A stretch of DNA of 64,000 bases, taken from positions 242,458-306,457 of the forward strand of contig CANQAP010000002.1 of assembly GCA_947589305.1 (NCBI GenBank). The letters run 5' to 3'. The notes beneath the pieces were generated by a model, which was given only the letters and a program-made list of their open reading frames with translations, searched no databases and was not told the origin of the DNA. Source of the DNA: an uncultured Lachnospiraceae bacterium (GTDB taxonomy: Bacteria > Bacillota > Clostridia > Lachnospirales > Lachnospiraceae). How positions within the stretch are numbered: position 1 is the first letter of the stretch; every line of letters starts with the position of its first letter. This document shows positions 8,980 to 17,637 of the stretch, piece after piece. Position numbers and translations under genes: made by a program.

Positions 8980-9008
8980 TTGCGAATGTGGAAAAAAAAG
9001 GATATGAT
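8980..9008 (+). promoter_or_regulatory. possible promoter for glyA
   Basis: TTGCGA (8980-8985), a 17-base spacer, and TATGAT (9003-9008), about 65 bases before the glyA start. Both boxes deviate from the sigma-A consensus in two or fewer positions. The stretch after it is a run of ATATGAT-like repeats. Confidence 0.4.
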
Positions 9009-9073
9009 AAGATATATGATATATGATATGGAAACAGACGGGAGATGTCAAAATCAAATAGGAGGATATAAGA

Positions 9074-10306
9074 ATGTATAGTTTTGATGAGATCACAAAA
9101 GTCGATCCGGAAATCGCATCTGCGATTCAGGATGAAATAGGCAGGCAAAACAGTCATATTGAATTGATTGCCTCTGAGAATTTTGTCAGTAAGGCGGTTA
9201 TGGCGGCAATGGGCAGCCCGTTGACAAATAAATATGCGGAAGGATATCCGGCAAAGCGGTATTATGGCGGTTGTGAATATGTGGATGTCGTAGAAAATCT
9301 GGCGATCGAACGTGCAAAGCAGGTGTTCGGATGTGAATATGTCAACGTGCAGCCGCATTCCGGCGCACAGGCGAATATGGCGGCATTTTTTGCCATCATG
9401 AATCCGGGAGATACCTTTATGGGAATGAATTTGGCACACGGCGGTCATCTGACACACGGAAGTCCGGTTAATTTATCTGGTAAGTATTTCCATGTAGTTC
9501 CGTATGGGGTGAATGATGAGGGATACATTGATTATGATGAGGTCCTGCGTATCGCAAAGGAATGCCAGCCGAAACTGATCGTGGCAGGCGCCAGTGCTTA
9601 TGCCCGGGCGATCGATTTCAAACGCTTTCGGGAAATTGCGGACGAAGTAGGAGCATATTTGATGGTGGATATGGCGCATATCGCCGGTTTGGTTGCTGCC
9701 GGACTGCATATGAGTCCGATCCCATATGCCCATGTGACCACGACGACAACGCATAAAACACTGCGGGGACCGCGTGGCGGCATGATCTTATCCAGCAATG
9801 AGGTCAATGAAAAACTGAATTTTAATAAAGCGGTATTTCCGGGTATTCAGGGAGGACCTTTGATGCACGTGATTGCTGCAAAGGCGGTATGTCTGAAGGA
9901 ATGTCTGACAGACGAATATAAAACATACCAGTCCCAGATCGTGAAAAATGCGGCGGCACTTTGTACAGCCCTTCAGGAACGGGGATTTAAAATCGTTTCA
10001 GACGGTACGGATAATCATTTGATGTTGGTAGACTTACAGAATTTGAACCTGACCGGTAAGGAAGTAGAAAAGCTATTGGATTCCGTGAATATCACCTGTA
10101 ATAAGAACACGGTGCCGAATGATCCAAAATCGCCGTTTGTAACTTCCGGAATCCGTCTGGGTACGCCGGCAATCACGTCGCGCGGCGTAACACAAGCAGA
10201 TATGATTCAGATTGCAGATGCGATCCAAGCGGCTGTCATGGGTCAGGACTTTGCAAAAGCAAAAGAATTAGTAAAAGATATTACGGATCGCTATCCGTTA
10301 TATTAA
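9074..10306 (+). CDS. glyA: serine hydroxymethyltransferase
   Basis: PLP enzyme that interconverts serine + tetrahydrofolate with glycine + methylene-tetrahydrofolate; central to one-carbon supply in the cytosol. At 410 residues it has the family's normal length. The PLP-binding lysine is Lys228 in [15 protein letters not shown]. The N-terminal [10 protein letters not shown] motif and the GTPAITSRG motif near the C-terminus are intact. AGGAGG lies 8 bases before the ATG. It seems to start its own transcript after the lipid operon, and the rubredoxin/flavin reductase gene follows after 41 bases with no terminator. Confidence 0.97.
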   Translation: MYSFDEITKVDPEIASAIQDEIGRQNSHIELIASENFVSKAVMAAMGSPLTNKYAEGYPAKRYYGGCEYVDVVENLAIERAKQVFGCEYVNVQPHSGAQANMAAFFAIMNPGDTFMGMNLAHGGHLTHGSPVNLSGKYFHVVPYGVNDEGYIDYDEVLRIAKECQPKLIVAGASAYARAIDFKRFREIADEVGAYLMVDMAHIAGLVAAGLHMSPIPYAHVTTTTTHKTLRGPRGGMILSSNEVNEKLNFNKAVFPGIQGGPLMHVIAAKAVCLKECLTDEYKTYQSQIVKNAAALCTALQERGFKIVSDGTDNHLMLVDLQNLNLTGKEVEKLLDSVNITCNKNTVPNDPKSPFVTSGIRLGTPAITSRGVTQADMIQIADAIQAAVMGQDFAKAKELVKDITDRYPLY

Positions 10307-10347
10307 AGCAGGAATACTTGGAATCAGTGTAAAAGGGAGGGAAACGG

Positions 10348-10956
10348 ATGAATACAAAGGCAATGTTTAAGTTGGGATATGGATTATATATCTTGACCGG
10401 TCAATATAACGGCAAAGATAACGGCTGTATCATTAATACCGTGATTCAGGTAACCAGTCAGCCAAACCGGATTTCGATCACAGTAAATAAGGATAATTAT
10501 ACGCATGACATCGTTCAGGAAACAGGATTGTTTAATGTCTCGGTTTTAACAACGGATGTGGATTTTGGATTGATCGAACGTTTTGGCTTCCGTTCGGGAA
10601 AAGCGTGTGATAAGTTTGAAGGATATACGGCTGTTGAAAGAGCGGCAAACGGTATCTTATACTGTACGGAACATACAAATGCCATGATTTCGGCAAAAGT
10701 GATCGACCAGATGGATCTTGGCAGTCATACCATGTTTATCGCGGAAGTAACGGAGTGTGAGGTTTTGAATGATCAACCATCGGTAACGTATGATTATTAT
10801 CAGAAGAACATCAAACCAAAGCCGGATAAAGAAGCGGTGAAGGTAGGATTTCGTTGTACGATATGCGGATATATATATGAAGGAGAGGTTTTGCCGGAGG
10901 ATTTTGTATGTCCGATATGCAAGCATGGTACGGAAGTGTTTGAACCGATCAAATAA
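10348..10956 (+). CDS. hrb: high-molecular-weight rubredoxin (flavin reductase-rubredoxin fusion)
   Basis: A 202-residue two-domain electron carrier. Residues 1-150 form a flavin reductase-like FMN-binding domain (GLYILTGQ, SVLTTDVDF). Residues 165-202 are a rubredoxin, with CTICGYIYEG and CPICKHG supplying the four Fe-binding cysteines. In Moorella the equivalent Hrb passes electrons from NADH to the flavodiiron protein FprA, and fprA is the very next gene here, 24 bases on. The pair is therefore best read as a cytosolic NADH-driven O2/NO scavenging module. Gene name by analogy. Confidence 0.88.
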   Translation: MNTKAMFKLGYGLYILTGQYNGKDNGCIINTVIQVTSQPNRISITVNKDNYTHDIVQETGLFNVSVLTTDVDFGLIERFGFRSGKACDKFEGYTAVERAANGILYCTEHTNAMISAKVIDQMDLGSHTMFIAEVTECEVLNDQPSVTYDYYQKNIKPKPDKEAVKVGFRCTICGYIYEGEVLPEDFVCPICKHGTEVFEPIK

Positions 10957-10980
10957 ATTTGTAGAAAGTAGGAGAAAAGA

Positions 10981-12141
10981 ATGAGTAATATTTCAGAACA
11001 GATTCGTTATATCGGAGTGGATGACAGGGATATTGATTTATTTGAAAGCCAATATGTCGTTCCGAACGGGATTTCCTATAACTCTTATCTCATTTTAGAC
11101 GAGCATGTAACCGTTATGGATACGGTCGATGCCAGAAAGACGCAGGATTGGCTGCGGAATTTACAAGAGGCACTGGGAGAACGGACTCCGGATTATCTGA
11201 TCGTTTCCCATATGGAACCGGATCATTCCGGCAGTATACAGATATTGGCGGAACAGTATCCAAATATGAAATTGGTAGGCAATGCGAAAACATTTACACT
11301 CATGAAACAGTTTCTGTCTGTGGACCTATCGGACCGTATGGTGACGGTGCAGGAGGGGGAGACATTATCGCTGGGTACGCATGTGCTTCAGTTCTTCATG
11401 GCGCCGATGGTTCATTGGCCGGAGGTAATGGTCTCATATGAACAGACGGAAAAAGTCCTGTTTTCAGCAGATGCGTTCGGAAAATTCGGCGCATTGGATA
11501 CCGAGGAAGACTGGGCGTGTGAAGCACGAAGATATTATTTTAACATTGTGGGTAAATATGGCGGACCGGCTTCCGCTTTACTGAAAAAAGCTGCCGGCTT
11601 AGAGATTCAGGTCATTTGTCCGCTGCATGGTCCGATTTTGAAAGAAAACTTGGAATATTATATTGGAAAGTATCAGACATGGAGCAGTTATCAGCCGGAA
11701 GATGAGGGAATTCTGATCGCATATGCTTCCATTCATGGAAATACTGCGAAAGCAGCCCGTGCATTGGCGGATCTTTTGGAAGCAAAGGGAGCAAAGAAAG
11801 TAGTGGTCAGTGATCTGGCAAGAGAGGATATGGCGGAAGTGATCGAAGATGCCTTCCGTTATGACAAAATGGTGTTGGCGGCTGCCAGCTATGATGCCGG
11901 AGTGTTCCCATGTATGGAAAGTTTTCTGGCACATCTGAAATCTAAGGCGTATCAAAATCGTACCGTAGGACTGCTGGAGAATGGTTCTTGGGCGCCGTCG
12001 GCAGGAAAGGTGATGAGAGCGGCATTAGAAGAAATGAAAAATATCACGATTGTCGAGCCGATGGTCACAATCCGTTCGTCTCTCAAGCCAGAGGATCAAA
12101 GTCATTTGGAAGCATTGGCGGATGCAGTGCTTCAAGCATAA
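10981..12141 (+). CDS. fprA: A-type flavodiiron protein (oxygen/nitric oxide reductase)
   Basis: Flavodiiron protein of 386 residues that reduces O2 to water or NO to N2O, protecting a strict anaerobe. The N-terminal metallo-beta-lactamase-fold domain has the di-iron ligands HMEPDH (His77, Glu79, Asp81, His82), a later His-containing MVHWPE, SADAFG and CPLHGP. The C-terminal flavodoxin domain starts near residue 245 (IAYASIHGNTAKAA binds FMN). AGTAGGAGAAAAGA precedes the ATG. Electrons probably come from the Hrb encoded immediately upstream. Transcription meets the convergent phospholipase C-like gene 8 bases after the stop; no terminator hairpin is visible. Confidence 0.93.
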   Translation: MSNISEQIRYIGVDDRDIDLFESQYVVPNGISYNSYLILDEHVTVMDTVDARKTQDWLRNLQEALGERTPDYLIVSHMEPDHSGSIQILAEQYPNMKLVGNAKTFTLMKQFLSVDLSDRMVTVQEGETLSLGTHVLQFFMAPMVHWPEVMVSYEQTEKVLFSADAFGKFGALDTEEDWACEARRYYFNIVGKYGGPASALLKKAAGLEIQVICPLHGPILKENLEYYIGKYQTWSSYQPEDEGILIAYASIHGNTAKAARALADLLEAKGAKKVVVSDLAREDMAEVIEDAFRYDKMVLAAASYDAGVFPCMESFLAHLKSKAYQNRTVGLLENGSWAPSAGKVMRAALEEMKNITIVEPMVTIRSSLKPEDQSHLEALADAVLQA

Positions 12142-12149
12142 GACAACGT

Positions 12150-12953
12150 TTAAGAGGCATGACCGGAAAAAGTGGCGTCGAATTGTTTGCTGAGTCGTTT
12201 ACCGGATTCCAAATGGGTGAATAACTCGGCAACCAGTTTCCGAGCCACCGGTTTTGCCTGTTCATAATAATCTCTTAATCGGATATCACTTTCTGCAAAC
12301 GCGGGATTGGCTTCCGGTGTGATCACCATCCCGGCGATGCTGTCATATTTTCCGACCAGTCGAAGAATGAAAAACAACACTTTTTTAATGATATGATCTT
12401 CACGTATACGAAGGGCGTCATTGCACCATACCATGACGCGTAAAGCGCTTAAGATCTGCTTGCCGGTTGTGCGACCGTAAAAGTTACAGATCACTGCCGC
12501 ATTCTGTTTGGTAGGATGAATACTGCCGGTCACAAGCGTGTTGAGTGGCAGATGATCTTCCACGATCAATTTCCGTTCAAAGGAGCCTTCAATGGCGGAA
12601 TGATTGAGGTGACGGGTCTTTACTAATTGCAAAATATATGGATGACAGACAAGATCCAGAGCATAGTGGCAGGCGACCCCGCAAATATAGGCGAGAAAAG
12701 GAGCCTTATTTTTGCGACCGCGTATGATACGGCAGGCGGATTGAAAAAATTTCCGCCCCTTCCATTCATGGATTTGACAGCCTAACCGGTTGACATAATT
12801 ATGATAAAACGGATGGTAAAAAAACAGGATATCCGGTCCCTGAAGACCGATCTCATAAAGCTCCGGATATTGAGCTGCGTAAAATTGGGCTTTTTCCGGA
12901 AGCATTGATAATACTTCCGTTCCAAAGCGATAATGAGCATATACGGAAGGCAT
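12150..12953 (-). CDS. zinc-dependent phospholipase C-like protein
   Basis: A 267-residue protein of the Zn-dependent PLC/S1-P1-like family that is widespread in Clostridia. The conserved block YAHYRFGTEVL is at residues 5-15, GLQGPDILFFYHP at about 38-50, and CGVACHYALDLVCHPYI at about 90-106 provides several His/Asp metal ligands. There is no signal peptide, so unlike secreted clostridial alpha-toxins it appears cytosolic; its true substrate is unknown. The AAAGGA ribosome binding site lies before the minus-strand ATG. It is a single-gene unit with its own promoter, convergent with fprA and divergent from sbcD. Confidence 0.75.
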   Translation of the reverse strand: MPSVYAHYRFGTEVLSMLPEKAQFYAAQYPELYEIGLQGPDILFFYHPFYHNYVNRLGCQIHEWKGRKFFQSACRIIRGRKNKAPFLAYICGVACHYALDLVCHPYILQLVKTRHLNHSAIEGSFERKLIVEDHLPLNTLVTGSIHPTKQNAAVICNFYGRTTGKQILSALRVMVWCNDALRIREDHIIKKVLFFILRLVGKYDSIAGMVITPEANPAFAESDIRLRDYYEQAKPVARKLVAELFTHLESGKRLSKQFDATFSGHAS

Positions 12954-13030
12954 GGCAAAATCCTTTCTTCTTTCAGTTCTTCTTTTTCTTAGTATTTCAT
13001 GATAGAATAGATCTATACAGACTATCTTTT

Positions 13031-13059
13031 ATTGTAAAGTAGAAATAATCGATTGTCAA
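13031..13059 (-). promoter_or_regulatory. sigma-A promoter for the phospholipase C-like gene
   Basis: On the minus strand, TTGACA (complement of 13054-13059), a 17-base spacer and TACAAT (complement of 13031-13036). This is one mismatch from consensus with ideal spacing, 78 bases upstream of the minus-strand ATG. No equally good promoter for sbcD was seen on the plus strand of this 156-base gap. Confidence 0.75.
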
Positions 13060-13109
13060 TTTGATAAACATCAGATTCTCACCTGCCTGTAGATATAGGA
13101 GGAGATCAC

Positions 13110-14291
13110 ATGAAACTGGCTCACATCTCAGATTTACATATCGGAAAAAATCTCAAGGGATATAGCCTGACGGAAGATCAGGCATACATTCTCCGTCAAG
13201 TGATTGATCTGTTAGATCAACATCGTCCGGATGCCTTATTGATCGCAGGGGATATCTATGATAAGTCGGTACCTTCCGGCGATGCGTTTACTTTATTTGA
13301 TCGGTTTCTGAAAGAATTAAATGATTTGCCGTTCGACATGCCGGTTTTTATGATCGCGGGTAATCATGATTCACCCGAACGGCTTCACTTTGCCTCGTCT
13401 TTTTTGGAACGTCATCATATTTATATTTCAACGATGCCGCCTCAGTCCCAAAGCGAATACCTGAAAAAAGTGACGCTCGAGGACGACTACGGAAAGCTGA
13501 ATGTATATCTGCTTCCTTATACAAAGCCAAGTGATGGAAAAAATCTTGTTTCAAAGGATGAGGAGAATGTGCCAAATCGAAGCACGCAAAATACGATCCG
13601 GCTGATCTTACAGAGAGAATCGATTGACTGGAAGGAAAGAAATATACTGGTGTCCCATCAGTTTTATCAAGGCGGGGGTCATATCACGCAGGTATGCGAT
13701 TCGGAACTTTCCAGTTTTCAGGTCGGCGGTCTGGAAGTGGTGGATTCGGCGATTGTCTCGCAATTTGATTATGTGGCTTTGGGGCATATTCACGGAGCGC
13801 AGTCTGTCGGTTATCCGCATGTCAGATATTCCGGTACGCCGCTCAAATATTCCGTTAGCGAAGCATCCCATAAAAAAAGCATGACGTTAGTAACGATACG
13901 GGAAAAAGGCAGTCCGATCGAAATAGAGGAAGTCCCATTCATTCCATATCGGGATGTGCGGGTGGAGAAAGGCACTTTAAAACAGGTTTTAGGACGGATC
14001 ACGGGGGAGCAGGCGGATGACTATATCAGCGTCATATTGACTGATGAAGAAGAACCGTATCGTCCAAAGGAACAACTTTCCTATCGGTTGCAGCACTTAC
14101 TGGAATTACGCTTTGAGAATGCCAGAATCCAAAGCTTTTATGAAACAAAAGAACTTCCCCAACAGGAACTGAAACCTCAGGAGGCATTTGCAAGATTCTT
14201 TCAACAGATGCAGGGACGGATCATGAATGAAGAAGAACAGACCGTCATGGATCGGATCTTTGAACGCGTATGGAAGGAGGAAGAGCAGTGA
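13110..14291 (+). CDS. sbcD: SbcD nuclease subunit (Mre11 homologue)
   Basis: Catalytic Mn-dependent nuclease subunit of the SbcCD complex, which cleaves DNA hairpins and protein-blocked ends. All calcineurin-like phosphoesterase motifs are present in order: SDLHIG (about residue 7), AGDIYD, GNHDSPERL, SHQFYQGG and LGHIHGAQ. The 393-residue length matches the family; the C-terminal part (after about 290) is the capping region that contacts SbcC. AGGAGG lies 9 bases before the ATG. It overlaps sbcC by 4 bases. Confidence 0.95.
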   Translation: MKLAHISDLHIGKNLKGYSLTEDQAYILRQVIDLLDQHRPDALLIAGDIYDKSVPSGDAFTLFDRFLKELNDLPFDMPVFMIAGNHDSPERLHFASSFLERHHIYISTMPPQSQSEYLKKVTLEDDYGKLNVYLLPYTKPSDGKNLVSKDEENVPNRSTQNTIRLILQRESIDWKERNILVSHQFYQGGGHITQVCDSELSSFQVGGLEVVDSAIVSQFDYVALGHIHGAQSVGYPHVRYSGTPLKYSVSEASHKKSMTLVTIREKGSPIEIEEVPFIPYRDVRVEKGTLKQVLGRITGEQADDYISVILTDEEEPYRPKEQLSYRLQHLLELRFENARIQSFYETKELPQQELKPQEAFARFFQQMQGRIMNEEEQTVMDRIFERVWKEEEQ

Positions 14292-17200
14292 AACTCAATC
14301 AGGTAACGTTATCGGCATTTGGTTCTTTCGCGGATGAGATCACGATTGATTTCCGACCGGTTCAGGGCGGGTTGTTTTTGATCTCCGGTGATACGGGAGC
14401 AGGAAAAACGACCATTCTGGACGGAATCAGTTATGCTCTCTTTGGAGAAACCAGCGGAGGCGTTCGGGAGGGTGTCATGATGCGGAGCCAGTATGCGGAT
14501 GAACAAACGGAAACCTTTGTCGAAGTGGAATTTGTAGATCACGGATCGGAGTATCGGGTTCGCAGAAATCCGCCGTATACACATTTGGGCAAGCGAAAAA
14601 GTAAAGACGGAACACGCAGGGAAGTCAAAGAACAGGAACGAGTGACATTAATGTTGCCGGACGGAACGGAGTTTCGGGGAAAAAAGGCGGAAACGGATGC
14701 GAAGATCATAGAAATCCTCGGGATCGATGCAAAACAGTTTTCATCGATTGCCATGATTGCCCAAGGAAAATTCACGCAGCTTTTGTTTGCGCCTTCCAAG
14801 GAACGCAGGGAAATCTTTGCCCGTTTATTCGATACGGATATTTATGGAAAGCTGCAGGATGAACTGGAACAAGAAGCGACATGCTTGGAAGAGCAGATCA
14901 AAGCATTGGACATACGGTATCAGGAGTCTCTTCGCCAAATCAAGACGTTAAGTGGAGATCGCAGTGTCAATCTGCCGGAAGAAGTAGGTACCGGTGCGGA
15001 CGGAACGAGACATTTGCATGAAAGTATGGAAACGATGCTGACATGTCTGCGAGATCTGATACAGGAACTGGAACAGGAGACGGACAAACGAAGACAGGAC
15101 TGGAAAACTCAAACTCAGATGGTCCTGAGGCAGCAGGAAATGATCCGGCAGATAATAAGCGAACGGCAATGGATTGAAAAACGTGAAGAAGCCAAGAAAA
15201 GGCTGAAACAGCTTGAAAAAGAAGAGGAAGAGATTCTTTATATACGAGACAGAATGAAAGGGGTGGAACAGGCACGAGATTTAAAGGCATACTATGACGC
15301 TTGGAAAGAAAAAGAAACGGAGAGTCTGAAGCAGCAGGAAGAACTGAAAGCATGTCGGAAGCGTCAGGAAGAACTGACGGAAGAGATTCAAAAACTGCAG
15401 AATGTTCAAAAAGAATTTGCGGAAGATATGCAGGTACAGTTACAGGGATTGGAAGAGGATCTTAAGCTGGAGAGTAAAATGGATCAGTATCGGGAACTGA
15501 AAAAGGCAGTTCGCGAAAAAACAGAGATGGAACAGAAAACAGACGCTCTTCAGAGACAATTGGAAGAAATCAAACAACAGAAACAGATGTGGGAGGAGAA
15601 GAGGCAAATATCGGACCAAGAGTATCAAAGGCTTATGGTCGAGTCGGCAAAACTTCAGGACTCTCAGAGACAATATGAGATTTGCAAGAAGGAACGGGAT
15701 GCCTTACAGTCTTTGGCGGAAGAATTGACACACTGGGCGACTAAAGCAAAGGAACGGGATGAGAAACGGCAGCGGATCCAACACAGGGAAAACAGATGGC
15801 AACGTGTGAAAAAAGATTATGAGGAGGCGTTTCACAGCTATATCAGCCATCAAGCGGGTATTTTAGCAGAACAGCTAACGGAAGGAGAACCTTGTCCGGT
15901 CTGTGGTTCACGGATACATCCTCAGCCGGCGAAATGTTTGGGAGAAACTTTGACGCGGGAGGAACTGGATCAAATCAAGAGTGAACAAGACAGGATGGAA
16001 CAGGATTGCCTGAAGGAAATACAGGACTATCAGACATGGAAAGAACATATGAAACTGACGGCGTTTGGTTTGGTCAAAAGAGGACGGGAACTGGAAATTA
16101 AAGACTGGATGGATGTGGACGAACGCACATGGAGTTTTCAGGACTGCGATATTGAGACTTGGCGACATGAGCGGGATATACTCTGTAAAAAGGCATTGGA
16201 AGAAAAAGAACAATTATGTCAGGAACAGGAGCGGAATCAAAGACGTGCTGCACAAGCAGAATTATCTTTGGAGGAAAACCGCATCGAGTCGGAACGGTTA
16301 AAACAGTCTTTATTGGATGCACAGGAAAAAGAGCAATCCGATCAGGCTCAGTTGTTGGAATACCGAGACCGGCGCGTGGCTTTAGAGACGTTGATCAAGC
16401 AGATAGAGACTCAGTTGCCTTGCGGAGAAGAAGAGGCAAAGGAAAAGCTGCATGCGGCAAAAGCCAAACAAGAGGAATTACAGAGTACATGGGAAACATA
16501 TCAGTTAAAATACCAGAAATGCCGGGAAGAAGAAGTCCGCATGAAAGGGATGGAAACGGCGAAACAAACGGAAACGGAACGCCTAAAGCTGGAATGGCTG
16601 GAAAAGAAAGCGCGTTTTGATGAAGAATGGAAACACACGGATTTTCAAAACCTGTCGGATTTTCAAATCTTTCAGGAGGATATTCCGCAGTTAGAAATTT
16701 GGAATGAAAAGATTCATCAGCATGATCTGTCGCTGCGTGAGGCAAACACCGATTACCGGACGGCTTGGGAACAGGTGGGTGACAAAGAATCTCCTGCTTT
16801 GGAACCGTTGGAAAAGCAATGTGAGGAAGGAAAGAAAGCAGAAGGTGAGCTGGAAACCCGGTGGAGAGAGGCGGATCGTATGCTGCAGGGCGATCGGGAC
16901 ATTCTTCGGAATTTGCAGGAGATTTGTCAGGAACACCGGAATTTGGAACAGAAATACATGGTTTATCAGACCTTGAATAAAACGGCAAACGGTAAATTAT
17001 CCGGAAAAGCAAAATTGGATTTTCAAACGTATATTCAGCGGTACTATTTTGAGCAAATGATTCATGCGGCAAATGCCAGACTGGCGGATATGACAAACGG
17101 TACGTTGTTTTTACAATGCCGCTCTTTGGAAGGACTGCAGCGAAAAGGAGAAGCAGGACTGGATTTAGATGTCTACAGTGCGGAATTGAATCAGGTACGG

Positions 17201-17500
17201 GATGTGAAAACCTTATCCGGCGGCGAAGCGTTTCAGGCAGCTCTGGCGATGGCATTGGGCATGTCAGATGTGATCCAGCGTACGGTCGGCAAAGTGCAGA
17301 TCGATACGCTATTCATTGACGAAGGATTTGGTTCACTGGATGAAGACGCGCGTAGAATGGCAGTGGAGAAACTGCGTTCTCTGACCGGAACGACACGCAT
17401 GGTTGGTATTATTTCCCATGTGGCAGAATTACGGGAAGAAATTCCGCAGCGACTGCTTGTGACGAAAGCCAAGAAGGGGAGCAGGGCGGATTGGGTATAA
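14288..17500 (+). CDS. sbcC: SbcC ATPase subunit (Rad50 homologue)
   Basis: SMC-like ATPase partner of SbcD, 1070 residues. The N-terminal Walker A GDTGAGKTTILDGISYALFG is followed by long coiled coils that flank a zinc-hook CPVC (about residue 539). The C-terminal half has the ABC signature LSGGEAFQ and Walker B LFIDEGFGSLDE. The GTG at 14288 was chosen because it overlaps the sbcD stop as GTGA, follows AAGGAGGAAGAGCA, and gives the usual VKLNQVTLSAFGSF start. An ATG 18 bases upstream is in frame but sits before the ribosome binding site. Confidence 0.95.
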   Translation: MKLNQVTLSAFGSFADEITIDFRPVQGGLFLISGDTGAGKTTILDGISYALFGETSGGVREGVMMRSQYADEQTETFVEVEFVDHGSEYRVRRNPPYTHLGKRKSKDGTRREVKEQERVTLMLPDGTEFRGKKAETDAKIIEILGIDAKQFSSIAMIAQGKFTQLLFAPSKERREIFARLFDTDIYGKLQDELEQEATCLEEQIKALDIRYQESLRQIKTLSGDRSVNLPEEVGTGADGTRHLHESMETMLTCLRDLIQELEQETDKRRQDWKTQTQMVLRQQEMIRQIISERQWIEKREEAKKRLKQLEKEEEEILYIRDRMKGVEQARDLKAYYDAWKEKETESLKQQEELKACRKRQEELTEEIQKLQNVQKEFAEDMQVQLQGLEEDLKLESKMDQYRELKKAVREKTEMEQKTDALQRQLEEIKQQKQMWEEKRQISDQEYQRLMVESAKLQDSQRQYEICKKERDALQSLAEELTHWATKAKERDEKRQRIQHRENRWQRVKKDYEEAFHSYISHQAGILAEQLTEGEPCPVCGSRIHPQPAKCLGETLTREELDQIKSEQDRMEQDCLKEIQDYQTWKEHMKLTAFGLVKRGRELEIKDWMDVDERTWSFQDCDIETWRHERDILCKKALEEKEQLCQEQERNQRRAAQAELSLEENRIESERLKQSLLDAQEKEQSDQAQLLEYRDRRVALETLIKQIETQLPCGEEEAKEKLHAAKAKQEELQSTWETYQLKYQKCREEEVRMKGMETAKQTETERLKLEWLEKKARFDEEWKHTDFQNLSDFQIFQEDIPQLEIWNEKIHQHDLSLREANTDYRTAWEQVGDKESPALEPLEKQCEEGKKAEGELETRWREADRMLQGDRDILRNLQEICQEHRNLEQKYMVYQTLNKTANGKLSGKAKLDFQTYIQRYYFEQMIHAANARLADMTNGTLFLQCRSLEGLQRKGEAGLDLDVYSAELNQVRDVKTLSGGEAFQAALAMALGMSDVIQRTVGKVQIDTLFIDEGFGSLDEDARRMAVEKLRSLTGTTRMVGIISHVAELREEIPQRLLVTKAKKGSRADWV

Positions 17501-17552
17501 CGGCGACGGAAGGATAGTTACAGGCGGTTTGCCCGGAGTGCCTTAAGAATGC

Positions 17553-17581
17553 TTGCAAAACCTAGACATATAGTATACAAT
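17553..17581 (+). promoter_or_regulatory. promoter for the BMP-like binding protein gene
   Basis: TTGCAA (17553-17558), a 17-base spacer and TACAAT (17576-17581), about 57 bases before the ATG at 17638. It begins a new transcription unit after sbcDC. Confidence 0.65.
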
Positions 17582-17637
17582 AAACTAAATATGCGAAAAA
17601 ATAGAATTTGCGCGGCAAAGAAAACTGGAGGCAGTCT

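Noticed and set aside
8995..9030. A glycine or tetrahydrofolate riboswitch before glyA
   Set aside because: The gap is only about 100 bases and consists mostly of simple ATATGAT-like repeats with no conserved aptamer structure.
16395..17255. Long minus-strand open frame inside sbcC
   Set aside because: The product is Pro/Ser/Leu-rich low-quality sequence, has no ribosome binding site and lies opposite well-conserved SbcC motifs.
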